Below, in pieces: positions 1 to 7,540 of a stretch of DNA of 54,345 bases. The position numbers and the translations under genes were made by a program. How positions within the stretch are numbered: the stretch's first letter is position 1; the number at the start of each line of letters is the position of its first letter. The stretch comes from an uncultured Dokdonia sp. (GTDB taxonomy: Bacteria > Bacteroidota > Bacteroidia > Flavobacteriales > Flavobacteriaceae), in the NCBI RefSeq assembly GCF_947496725.1, contig NZ_CANMDS010000008.1, positions 1 to 54,345 of the forward strand. The letters run 5' to 3'. The notes below the pieces were generated by a model. That model had not been told where the DNA came from. It worked only from the letters and a program-made list of their open reading frames with translations, and ran no database searches.

Positions 1-6
1 CGGCTG

Positions 7-36
7 CAAAACTACAACCTTTTTTGACTTTACAAA
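7..36 (-). promoter_or_regulatory. Bacteroidota-type promoter, proximal
   Basis: Read on the minus strand there is TTTG, 18 nt, then TAGTTTTG, matching the Bacteroidota sigma pattern TTG-N19-TAnnTTTG. It is followed immediately by the left edge, so its gene is not visible. Spacing is one base short of the usual 19. Confidence 0.5.
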
Positions 37-122
37 CTATCTTTTGAAAATAATTTGAAATAAATTTTAAAGCCAATCAAACAAACATTTATAAGAACTA
101 CCGCTTGCAGTCAAACGGGTGG

Positions 123-153
123 CAAAGATACACAGAAGTTCAAGTCTGACAAG
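123..153 (-). promoter_or_regulatory. Bacteroidota-type promoter, distal
   Basis: On the minus strand the sequence reads CTTG, 19 nt, then TATCTTTG, a very good match to the Bacteroidota -33/-7 promoter. It lies about 115 bp upstream of the proximal promoter and points the same way, suggesting a twin-promoter leader for the gene beyond the left edge. Confidence 0.55.
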
Positions 154-297
154 TATTTTTTAAATAAATTTCAAAATAATTTACAAACCACTGACCTTCT
201 TTACCTTAAACAATATGAATTATATCTTCTTTTAGAATGAGGCTAATATTGCAGTAATTAAACGTGTACTATGGAGGGGAAATAGTCGAGGATATTA

Positions 298-312
298 TTT
301 CGCGAAAGCGTA
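298..312. repeat. Dispersed palindrome, degenerate copy 1
   Basis: Reads TTTCGCGAAAGCGT; the left arm is eroded (ATTT in place of CTTT). Intergenic, downstream of the DUF4294 gene. Confidence 0.6.
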
Positions 313-342
313 AAAGGTACACTACTCTAAAGTATATAGGTA

Positions 343-1023
343 CTACTCTACTCCTTTATTCTTCCACTTATCTGATAATTCGAGAAATTTAAAATCTAAC
401 ACACTAGGCTGCGGCTCAAGTATACCTGATTGAAAAGAACGCTGTAGTATATCTTCTATAAGGTAATCCTCTTGTTCTTGTTCTGGATTGAATTCTCTCT
501 TAAGTGAAATATCAAAAGCGCTTGCGGTGGTGTTATACCAAAATGCTCTCCAGCCACTGCGTAGTCTCTTTATTAACTCGAAGGCTGTCTCACCTGTTTG
601 ACGATGTATGAGTTTAATAAGTATTTGCCCCTCTGTGCGTGTGAGTTTCTTAAGCTCTGCCGAAAATTCGCCTTCTAGGTACTTATGAATGATTTTTGTG
701 TATTTCTTTCTAGCACGTTTTCCTTCTATGGAGTCAAGTCTATTATTAAGCGCGACCAGCCTATCTGCAGCGAGTTTTGCATAAGGAAAAACCTTTCTGG
801 TTTTACGGCGCAGTATTAGGTATCGTCTTCGGTCTTGCTTATTATCAAATTTTAGCCTTTTAAAAACAATTACCTCATTAAGATCTATAGCGCTCCTTGG
901 AATGGTGTCCCCTTGAATTATGTAATATTCAATTTCAACTTCTGTTGAATCTACAGGAGTTTCTTGAGCTTGTGCAAGCCCTGCTATGAATACTATTATA
1001 TATAGGAGATTATGTATGCGCAT
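343..1023 (-). CDS. DUF4294 family protein, exported
   Basis: 226 aa. An N-terminal signal peptide (about residues 1-19, ending AQA before QETP) predicts export to the periplasm. The rest is a charged, mostly helical domain rich in Arg/Lys (residues 55-150), with the conserved look of the Bacteroidota DUF4294 family, including a segment reading KVFPYAKLAADRL. Function of the family is not known to me. It diverges from the M42 peptidase gene across 108 bp; a -7-like TAATTTTG lies on the minus strand at 1056-1063. The family assignment is from memory of its sequence pattern. Confidence 0.8.
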   Translation of the reverse strand: MRIHNLLYIIVFIAGLAQAQETPVDSTEVEIEYYIIQGDTIPRSAIDLNEVIVFKRLKFDNKQDRRRYLILRRKTRKVFPYAKLAADRLVALNNRLDSIEGKRARKKYTKIIHKYLEGEFSAELKKLTRTEGQILIKLIHRQTGETAFELIKRLRSGWRAFWYNTTASAFDISLKREFNPEQEQEDYLIEDILQRSFQSGILEPQPSVLDFKFLELSDKWKNKGVE

Positions 1024-1131
1024 CTTTTTTATTTCGCTTTAAGCTAAAATCATTCCAAAATTAAAGATTAGAGTGCTATAACGTCATTAACTCTTGGTTA
1101 ATATTCTTACTTTTAAAAAAAATATTATTCT

Positions 1132-2220
1132 ATGGCTTCAAAAAGCATTTTAAATAAAAAGTCTTTAGACTTTCTTGAGAGTTACCTCAACAACGCAGCT
1201 CCTACAGGCTATGAGTGGGATGGACAGAAATTATGGATGGATTATCTCAAACCATATGTAGATGAGTTTATCACAGATACCTACGGTACGGCGGTTGCGG
1301 TAATAAATCCTGAGGCAAAATATAAGGTTGTAATAGAAGGTCACGCAGATGAAATCTCTTGGTATGTAAATTACATAGCAGATAATGGTCTTATCTATGT
1401 AATACGCAATGGTGGTAGTGATCACCAGATTGCACCTTCTAAGATTGTAAACGTGCATACTAAAAACGGAATTGTAAAAGGAGTTTTTGGCTGGCCAGCA
1501 ATACATACTCGTAATAAAGCAAAAGAAGAAGCACCAAAACCTGGCAATATCTTTATAGACATAGGAGCAAAAGATAAAGAGGAGGTAGAAAAAATGGGTG
1601 TACACGTAGGTTGTGTAATTACATATCCAGACACCTTCCATATTCTTAATGACGATAAATTTGTGTGTAGAGCGATAGATAACCGCGCTGGTGGTTTTAT
1701 GATTGCAGAGGTAGCGAGACTTTTACACGAGAATAAAAAGAAACTACCTTTTGGACTATACATCACAAACTCAGTACAAGAAGAGATAGGACTACGTGGA
1801 GCACAAATGATTGCAGAGCGCATAAAACCAGATGTTGCCATTGTCACAGATGTTACTCACGACACGACAACACCTATGATAGATATGAAAAAACAGGGAC
1901 ACGCAGAGATAGGCAAAGGTCCTGTAGTTGCTTATGCTCCTGCTGTACAGCAAAAACTACGTGACCGTATTACAGAGACTGCAGAGAAGAAAGAGATTCC
2001 TTTCCAAAGAGCTGCACTATCCCGTGCTACGGGTACAGATACAGATGCTTTTGCTTATAGCGGTAGTGGTGTTGCCTCTGCTCTTATATCATTACCATTA
2101 AGATATATGCACACTACTGTTGAGATGGTACACCGTGAAGATGTAGAGAATGTAATAAAACTTATTTATGAAACGCTGCTTACTATAGAAGATGGTGAGA
2201 CGTTTTCATATTTTGAATAA
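1132..2220 (+). CDS. M42 family metallopeptidase (glutamyl/aminopeptidase type)
   Basis: 362 aa, normal length for M42 tetrahedral aminopeptidases, which remove N-terminal residues from peptides in the cytoplasm using two metal ions. Visible metal and catalytic motifs are EGHADEI (His about residue 71), CRAIDNRAGG (bridging Asp), SVQEEIGLRG (catalytic Glu pair), TDVTHD (Asp) and the C-terminal MHTTVEMVH (His). No signal peptide. The start at ATG 1132 follows an A-rich stretch, as is usual in this phylum. It ends just before a palindrome copy and a bidirectional terminator shared with menB. Confidence 0.93.
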   Translation: MASKSILNKKSLDFLESYLNNAAPTGYEWDGQKLWMDYLKPYVDEFITDTYGTAVAVINPEAKYKVVIEGHADEISWYVNYIADNGLIYVIRNGGSDHQIAPSKIVNVHTKNGIVKGVFGWPAIHTRNKAKEEAPKPGNIFIDIGAKDKEEVEKMGVHVGCVITYPDTFHILNDDKFVCRAIDNRAGGFMIAEVARLLHENKKKLPFGLYITNSVQEEIGLRGAQMIAERIKPDVAIVTDVTHDTTTPMIDMKKQGHAEIGKGPVVAYAPAVQQKLRDRITETAEKKEIPFQRAALSRATGTDTDAFAYSGSGVASALISLPLRYMHTTVEMVHREDVENVIKLIYETLLTIEDGETFSYFE

Positions 2221-2229
2221 GTAGTAGTT

Positions 2230-2247
2230 ACGCTTTCGCGAAAGCGT
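2230..2247. repeat. Dispersed palindrome, copy 2
   Basis: Exact 18-base palindrome ACGCTTTCGCGAAAGCGT in the convergent gap between the M42 peptidase and menB, 8 bases before the terminator hairpin. Confidence 0.95.
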
Positions 2248-2254
2248 TTTTAAT

Positions 2255-2290
2255 AAAAATCCCGCTCTATAATATAGAGCGGGATTTTTT
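2255..2290. terminator. Bidirectional intrinsic terminator, M42 peptidase / menB
   Basis: Stem AAAAATCCCGCTCTAT pairs with ATAGAGCGGGATTTTT around a short loop, with T-runs on both sides. It serves both convergent genes. Confidence 0.9.
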
Positions 2291-2317
2291 ATGTATACTA
2301 TTAAACTACTCCTTTCA

Positions 2318-3157
2318 TTAAGGAATCCACTTCTTGTCAAAGTTAGGTGCTCTTTTTTCTAAAAATGCATTTCTACCCTCTACGGCCTCATCTGTCATAT
2401 ATGCCAGACGCGTTGCCTCACCAGCAAAAACTTGTTGTCCCACCATACCGTCATCTGTAAGGTTCATCGCAAATTTGAGCATCTTTATAGATATAGGTGA
2501 TTTTGCAAGAATCTCTTGCGCCCACTCGTAGGCAGTATCTTCTAGCTCTGCGTGAGGTATCACTGCATTTACCATACCCATCTCATAAGCCTCTTGAGCA
2601 GAATAGTTTCTACCTAAGAAGAAAATCTCTCTCGCTTTCTTTTGACCTACCATTTTTGCGAGGTAAGCACTTCCGTATCCACCGTCAAAAGAAGTTACAT
2701 CTGCATCTGTTTGTTTAAAAATAGCGTGTTCCTTACTTGCAAGAGTTAGGTCACAAACTACGTGCAGGCTATGCCCACCTCCTACTGCCCATCCCGGGAC
2801 AACAGCAATTACTGCCTTAGGCATAAAACGTATGAGACGTTGCACCTCAAGTATATTTAATCTATGGTATCCATCTTCACCTACATACCCTTCTTTACCA
2901 CGCGCTTTTTGATCTCCTCCAGAGCAAAAACTATAAATACCGTCTTTAGAAGATGGCCCCTCGGCAGAGAGTAACACGACTCCTATAGATGTATCTTCAT
3001 TTGCATCATAAAAGGCATCATATAATTCCTTTGTAGTATTAGGCCTAAACGCGTTGCGCACGTCTGGTCTATTAAACGCTATACGAGCAACACCGTTACT
3101 CTTTTTGTAAGTTATGTCTTTATATTCTTTGGCTGTTTGCCAGTTTGGCTTATCCAT
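2318..3157 (-). CDS. menB: 1,4-dihydroxy-2-naphthoyl-CoA synthase (naphthoate synthase)
   Basis: 279 aa crotonase-fold enzyme that closes the second ring of menaquinone, converting o-succinylbenzoyl-CoA to 1,4-dihydroxy-2-naphthoyl-CoA. Diagnostic features are the oxyanion-hole segments SFCSGGDQKARG and GWAVGGGHSLHVVCDLTLAS, the TDADVTSFDGGYG loop, and the MenB-specific C-terminus with GQQVFAGEATRLAYMTDEA and EKRAPNFDKKW. It is separated from the other men genes here (menD, menF at 5.7-8.7 kb). It diverges from the C1 peptidase gene over only 40 bp, which holds an 18-base palindrome. Confidence 0.95.
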   Translation of the reverse strand: MDKPNWQTAKEYKDITYKKSNGVARIAFNRPDVRNAFRPNTTKELYDAFYDANEDTSIGVVLLSAEGPSSKDGIYSFCSGGDQKARGKEGYVGEDGYHRLNILEVQRLIRFMPKAVIAVVPGWAVGGGHSLHVVCDLTLASKEHAIFKQTDADVTSFDGGYGSAYLAKMVGQKKAREIFFLGRNYSAQEAYEMGMVNAVIPHAELEDTAYEWAQEILAKSPISIKMLKFAMNLTDDGMVGQQVFAGEATRLAYMTDEAVEGRNAFLEKRAPNFDKKWIP

Positions 3158-3164
3158 AATATGC

Positions 3165-3182
3165 TATTTTTACGTAAAAATA
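3165..3182. promoter_or_regulatory. 18-base palindrome in the menB / C1 peptidase divergent gap
   Basis: TATTTTTACGTAAAAATA is a perfect palindrome filling almost half of the 40 bp between two divergent start codons. Each half reads TATTTTTA, close to the -7 pattern TAnnTTTG, so it may be a shared promoter or operator. Function is inferred only. Confidence 0.45.
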
Positions 3183-3197
3183 ATTCTTTATTACTAG

Positions 3198-4340
3198 ATG
3201 ATGAAAAAAGTACTACTAAGTATTGTGGTTGTTTTTGCTTTCGCGAAAGCGTATTACGCACAAGAAAACACTACGGGTTCTTACATTTTTACAGATACTA
3301 TTGATTTACAGGCTACACCAGTCATAAGTCAAGGAGTAACAGGAACGTGCTGGAGTTTTAGTACATCTTCATTTTTAGAAAGCGAGATTGCTAGACTTAC
3401 TGGTAAAATGGTAGATCTTTCGGAAATGTACACAGTAAGGAATACTTACCCGTCAAAAGCTGAAAATTATGTAATGCGTCAAGGAAAGGCTCAATTTTCT
3501 GAAGGCGGACTCGCGCACGATGTCATTAATAGTGTTACGCGTTATGGCCTAGCACCAAACAGCGCCTACACCGGCCTGACACTTACAGACACCAAACATA
3601 ACCACGCCGAAATGGTGGCCGTTATACATAGTATGCTAGACACTTATATAGATAATCCAGGAAGAACTTTAAGCAAAAAGTGGAAAACCGCAGTAGATAA
3701 GGTGCTGGATGTTTATCTAGGTGAGAATATTACTAATTTTTCTTATGATGGCAAAACATACACTCCTAATGAGTTTGCAAATACAATGAAGATAGTGCCT
3801 AGCGATTATGTAACACTAACTTCTTTTACTCACCAGCCATTTTACAAATCATTCATCCTTAATATTCCTGATAACTTTTCTAATGGTGCGATGTATAATC
3901 TTCCGCTAGATGAGTTTGTCTTAAATATAGATAACGCATTGAGCAACGGTTTTACAGTAACGCTAGATTGTGATGTGAGTGAGTTATCTTTTTCTTCAAA
4001 ACACGGTGTAGCTGTAATTCCAGACAATGAAAGTAATAAGAAGCTCGCTGTACTAGGACCAGAGCTAGAAAAAACAATTACACAACAATACCGTCAAGAT
4101 GAGTTTGAAAACTACAATACTACAGATGACCACTTGATGCATATTACAGGGAAAGCAACAGATCAAAATGGTAATGTCTATTATAAAGTAAAAAACTCGT
4201 GGGGTACAGAAACTGGAAGAACGAAGTATGATGGCTACATATATATGAGTGTGCCCTACATACGTCTCAAAGCTATCTCTGTGCTTATGCATAAAGAAGG
4301 GCTAGATAAAGCTACCTCAAAAAAAATGAGCAAAAACTAG
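3198..4340 (+). CDS. Exported C1 family cysteine peptidase (bleomycin hydrolase / PepC-like)
   Basis: 380 aa. Papain-clan catalytic residues are visible: Gln45 and Cys51 in the segment QGVTGTCWSFSTSS (spacing as in papain), His in DDHLMHITG, and Asn in KNSWGTETG near the C-terminus. This arrangement matches aminopeptidase C / bleomycin hydrolase. Unlike the cytoplasmic enzymes it has a signal peptide (residues 1-21, ending AYYA before QEN), so it likely works in the periplasm or outside. Oddity: a copy of the dispersed palindrome encodes A14-A18 (AFAKA), placing a Lys in the signal peptide. Two ATG codons are adjacent (3198, 3201). Confidence 0.9.
   Translation: MMKKVLLSIVVVFAFAKAYYAQENTTGSYIFTDTIDLQATPVISQGVTGTCWSFSTSSFLESEIARLTGKMVDLSEMYTVRNTYPSKAENYVMRQGKAQFSEGGLAHDVINSVTRYGLAPNSAYTGLTLTDTKHNHAEMVAVIHSMLDTYIDNPGRTLSKKWKTAVDKVLDVYLGENITNFSYDGKTYTPNEFANTMKIVPSDYVTLTSFTHQPFYKSFILNIPDNFSNGAMYNLPLDEFVLNIDNALSNGFTVTLDCDVSELSFSSKHGVAVIPDNESNKKLAVLGPELEKTITQQYRQDEFENYNTTDDHLMHITGKATDQNGNVYYKVKNSWGTETGRTKYDGYIYMSVPYIRLKAISVLMHKEGLDKATSKKMSKN
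3237..3252. repeat. Dispersed palindrome, copy 3 (coding, AFAKA frame)
   Basis: GCTTTCGCGAAAGCGT inside the signal-peptide region of the C1 peptidase gene; translated as AFAKAY. Confidence 0.95.
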
Positions 4341-4359
4341 TTATAGTTTTTGCTCATTT
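4324..4359. terminator. Intrinsic terminator spanning a stop codon
   Basis: AAATGAGCAAAAACTA pairs perfectly over 16 bases with TAGTTTTTGCTCATTT around a 4-base loop. The hairpin begins inside the C1 peptidase reading frame and its TAG stop (4338-4340) lies at the top of the stem. T-runs flank both sides, so it can also terminate the cvfB-like gene on the minus strand. Confidence 0.85.
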
Positions 4360-4380
4360 ATATAGTATAAAGAACTTGGG

Positions 4381-5214
4381 TTAATCAATTATATGAATCC
4401 CATCTTCTTTTATTAAAATCTTACGATCTCTATATAGCGTCCCGATTGCTTTTTTAAAGCTCTTCTTACTAAGACCAAGTTGATTTTGAATATCTACTGG
4501 ATCTGATTTATCGTGTAGCGGCATAAAACCATCATTAGCCTGTAACTCTTCATAGATATATTGCGCATTAGGCTCTATACTTTTGTAACCTTCTTCTTGT
4601 AAGATAAGATCTATTTTACCATCTGGTCGTACTTTTTTAACCCAAGCGTCTAGCTTGTCACCGGTTCTTATATCTTCAAAGATGTCTTCTTTATATATAA
4701 GCCCTTTGTGCTTTCCGTTTACTATAGCGTTTGCTCCTCTATCTGTAATATGTGAGATAATGATGTCTACCTTATCAAACTTCTTCACCTCTATATTATC
4801 ATTAGAGAGGTACTTCATTGTTTTACTAGTCGCTGCAAGGCGATTTGTTTTCTCATCTAGATACATATAAACTATGTACCAGCTACCTACCTTCATAGGT
4901 CTTGCTTGTTGAGCAAAAGGAACAAAAAGTTCTTTTTCTAATCCCCAGTCTAAAAAGGCTCCTACATTATTTACCGCAGTACAACGTAAGTACCCAAAAT
5001 TATTAAGCTCTATATAAGGCTTTAGTGTAGTTGCTACTGGTCGCTCCTCGTGATCTAAATAAACATATACATTAAGTTCATCCCAAATTTTATACTCTTC
5101 TGGCACGTACTTATTAGGTAACAAGACATCATCTCCTGCTTCATTAGAAAGAAAGAGCCCTGGCTCTGTCTCTCTGTCTATTCTCATTATGTGGTATTTT
5201 CCTATTTCTAACAT
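4381..5214 (-). CDS. CvfB-like S1 domain RNA-binding protein
   Basis: 277 aa from ATG 5214. It has tandem S1-like OB-fold domains (from about residues 1, 60 and 140) followed by a winged-helix-like C-terminus (LGLSKKSFKKAIGTLYRDRKI), the layout of the CvfB/YitL family of RNA-binding regulators. Motifs include VNNVGAFLDWGLEKELFVP and NGKHKGLIYKEDIF. An upstream in-frame ATG at 5241 would add nine residues, but a -7-like element (TACTTTTG at 5231-5238, minus strand) lies inside that extension, so the later start is preferred. Cytoplasmic; the RNA target is unknown. Confidence 0.85.
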   Translation of the reverse strand: MLEIGKYHIMRIDRETEPGLFLSNEAGDDVLLPNKYVPEEYKIWDELNVYVYLDHEERPVATTLKPYIELNNFGYLRCTAVNNVGAFLDWGLEKELFVPFAQQARPMKVGSWYIVYMYLDEKTNRLAATSKTMKYLSNDNIEVKKFDKVDIIISHITDRGANAIVNGKHKGLIYKEDIFEDIRTGDKLDAWVKKVRPDGKIDLILQEEGYKSIEPNAQYIYEELQANDGFMPLHDKSDPVDIQNQLGLSKKSFKKAIGTLYRDRKILIKEDGIHIID

Positions 5215-5230
5215 ATTCTTTTGTAAAATG

Positions 5231-5238
5231 CAAAAGTA
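5231..5238 (-). promoter_or_regulatory. -7 promoter element of cvfB-like gene
   Basis: Minus strand TACTTTTG fits TAnnTTTG and sits 16 bases ahead of ATG 5214. There is no clear TTG at the -33 position. It supports the shorter reading frame. Confidence 0.4.
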
Positions 5239-5253
5239 CAACTACTACAAAGA

Positions 5254-5286
5254 AAAAAGCGCCTTGACGTGAGTCAAAGCGCTTTC
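5254..5286 (-). terminator. Terminator after the DUF2853 gene
   Basis: AAAGCGC-TTGAC pairs with GTCAA-GCGCTTT, with a single internal mismatch and a four-base loop. On the minus strand it is followed by TTTTTTC, as expected for the end of the DUF2853 transcript. Confidence 0.75.
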
Positions 5287-5306
5287 TACATACATTATAA
5301 AGTAGT

Positions 5307-5648
5307 CTATTTATAAACAGACTCTTTTTTGAAGTGCTTAGTAAGCATATAGTATACTACTGCACGGTATTTATTACGATTAGACTTTCCGTAAGTTTCA
5401 AGAACACTGTCTATAGCTTTATCAAGATCTGCGCTATCTGCAAGACCTAATTTTTTAATCAAAAAGTTATTCTTTACAGTAGCAATTTCTGTTTCAGAAC
5501 TTCCTGATACTGTTGATGAGTCTTTGTTATAAATTGATGGTCCACATCCTATTGTTACTTTAGTAAGGAGATCCATATCTGCGGTCATACCACATTTGTT
5601 CTTTAAATCATCTGCATATTTTGAGATGAGTTCTGCTCTTTTGCTCAT
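5307..5648 (-). CDS. DUF2853 family protein
   Basis: 113 aa, small soluble helical protein without a signal peptide. It matches the look of the DUF2853 family found in Flavobacteriia, with the segments ISKYADDLKNKCGM and SNRNKYRAVVYYMLTKHF. Function unknown. It lies 79 bp downstream of menD on the same strand and has its own terminator. A longer transcript from the men genes is possible but not shown. Confidence 0.8.
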   Translation of the reverse strand: MSKRAELISKYADDLKNKCGMTADMDLLTKVTIGCGPSIYNKDSSTVSGSSETEIATVKNNFLIKKLGLADSADLDKAIDSVLETYGKSNRNKYRAVVYYMLTKHFKKESVYK

Positions 5649-5727
5649 AATTTTTTATAGTTACTTGTTGATTAAATTATTAATTCACTTTAAAGATAAG
5701 GAAAAAGTTAAACTCTCTTAAAAAAAT

Positions 5728-7446
5728 TTATTTTATGAACTTAAAGTAGTCAAGAAGCACTTCATCGTTAATTTTGCGCGGTGTAAAGATTTCTAGCAGC
5801 GTAGGTTGAGATGAAGATGCATATAGCTGTTTTTTTGCTGCTACACATTCCTCTTCGTTTGTTGCCTTGATATATCTAAAATTATACATCTCACAAAGCT
5901 TCTCTGCGGCTAAGTGGTGTGTTGTTTCAAAAAACTCATCAAAGTTATTTGTGTTCTTATCCTCATTAGGTAAAATTCTAAATATACCTCCACCACTATT
6001 ATTAATAACTATAATCTTAAAGTCATTAGGAATATATTGATTCCATAATGCATTACTATCGTAAAAGAAACTAAGCTCTCCCGTTACTAAGGTTGTAATT
6101 TTATCACTTACCATCGCACCACCTATCGCTGTGCTCGTACTACCATCTATACCGCTCGTACCTCTATTACAATATACCTCTAGTGTTTTATTTACGTCAA
6201 AGAGTTGTGCATACCTTACCGTACTACTATTACCTAACTGCAATACAGAGTGATCTGGAATTATCTCTAATATGTGATCAAAGGCTTTAAAGTCACACCA
6301 ATCCATTTGTGCAATGTACTCACTATGCAATCTATCTCTCTTTGCCCGTACAGCGAGCCAACTTTCTTGATAAGTACTTTCTTTAGGCTCGGTAAGTGCC
6401 TGCAGTTTTTCTAAAAAGAAAGAAGCACTTACCTCAAAGTGCCTATTAAGACAGAAATATGTATCGTATGCTTTCTTAGTATCTACGTGCCAGTGTTGCT
6501 CAGGTTGATAATTTCTTAAAAACGCTTTTACCTTTTTTGACACCACCATCCCTCCAAAGGTGAGAAGGATCTCAGGTTGCAAGTCTTTAAATCCAGTATC
6601 GTCTAGACTCCCTATAATGTTATCTATACGTGTAAAAAAATTAGGATGTGCTACATTAGACGTAGTTTCTGTAAACACAACAACACTTGGGTCATTACCT
6701 AGTAAATCTAGCAATGCCGGAGACATTGTATCTGGATCTTGCACTCCTATAATTACAAGTTTACGAGTTGCCTTACTCCAGTCTTGAGCATAAGGCAGTA
6801 ATTCTTTATTAGAAAGTTCTTTTTCTATAAGCTTAGGTGCAATTTCTATAGGAGTATCTATAGATACATCTGTCATCTCATATAATGGCTCATAAAATGG
6901 CACGTTAATATGTACTGGTCCAGATTGTTCAATTGCTACATTAAGCGCTTTATTGATTTCTTGATTATTATGACGCTGGCTTTCCTTTATTTTTTGAGCC
7001 ACCTTTGTATCTGTTACATCATCTGTAGGAACTAACTCAGAATACAAGTTTGCCGAATAAAGGATATGATTTTCAAACACATTTTTTTGTCGTATAGTTT
7101 GTCCATCACCTATATCTATGCGCTCTATGGGTCTGTCTGCACTTATTGCTATGAGCGGTATGTCACTATAAAAAGCCTCTGAGATTGCTGGATAGTAATT
7201 AAGCAAGGCGCTTCCAGATGTGCATACCAGCGCGACAGGTCTACCCGTTTGTTGAGCTATGCCCAAACCTACAAAAGCAGCACATCGCTCGTCTACTATA
7301 CTATATGCCTTGATTTTAGGATTCTTTGTAAACTCTATCGTAAGTGGCGCATTACGTGAGCCCGGTGATATAATAACCGTATCAATACCTTTACTCAAGC
7401 AAAGGTGTACGATAGATTGTGCAACTGGAATTTTTGAATGAATCAT
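5728..7446 (-). CDS. menD: 2-succinyl-5-enolpyruvyl-6-hydroxy-3-cyclohexene-1-carboxylate synthase
   Basis: 572 aa thiamine-diphosphate enzyme that joins isochorismate and 2-oxoglutarate in menaquinone synthesis. Visible features are the N-terminal IISPGSRNAPLTIEF with CTSGSALLNYYPAISEA and IPLIAISADRP (pyrimidine-binding domain), and GTSGIDGSTSTAIGG from residue 429, followed by TGELSFFYDSNALW and INNSGGGIF (pyrophosphate-binding domain). Length is typical. It lies 94 bp downstream of menF on the same strand; a TATTTTTG sequence just before its ATG may be an extra -7 element. Confidence 0.96.
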   Translation of the reverse strand: MIHSKIPVAQSIVHLCLSKGIDTVIISPGSRNAPLTIEFTKNPKIKAYSIVDERCAAFVGLGIAQQTGRPVALVCTSGSALLNYYPAISEAFYSDIPLIAISADRPIERIDIGDGQTIRQKNVFENHILYSANLYSELVPTDDVTDTKVAQKIKESQRHNNQEINKALNVAIEQSGPVHINVPFYEPLYEMTDVSIDTPIEIAPKLIEKELSNKELLPYAQDWSKATRKLVIIGVQDPDTMSPALLDLLGNDPSVVVFTETTSNVAHPNFFTRIDNIIGSLDDTGFKDLQPEILLTFGGMVVSKKVKAFLRNYQPEQHWHVDTKKAYDTYFCLNRHFEVSASFFLEKLQALTEPKESTYQESWLAVRAKRDRLHSEYIAQMDWCDFKAFDHILEIIPDHSVLQLGNSSTVRYAQLFDVNKTLEVYCNRGTSGIDGSTSTAIGGAMVSDKITTLVTGELSFFYDSNALWNQYIPNDFKIIVINNSGGGIFRILPNEDKNTNNFDEFFETTHHLAAEKLCEMYNFRYIKATNEEECVAAKKQLYASSSQPTLLEIFTPRKINDEVLLDYFKFIK

Positions 7447-7540
7447 TAATTACAAAAATACGACTTCTACACCGCAGTATACTAGTAGAAAAAATCAGTT
7501 TTATTGAAATTTCTATTAGAATAGTAAACACATACAATGA

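Larger units (their letters stand above)
1..342. other. Gene-free left edge; leader of an off-window minus-strand gene
   Basis: No convincing coding sequence is present. The stretch is AT-rich. On the minus strand it carries two promoter-like sequences of the Bacteroidota type, listed separately, both directed towards the left edge. The gene they drive therefore probably begins beyond position 1. A degenerate copy of the dispersed palindrome lies at about 298-312, downstream of the DUF4294 gene. Confidence 0.5.

Noticed and set aside
1231-1847. Antisense open frames over the M42 peptidase gene
   Set aside because: Low-complexity Tyr/Ile/Phe or Ser-rich translations, opposite to a well-supported gene.
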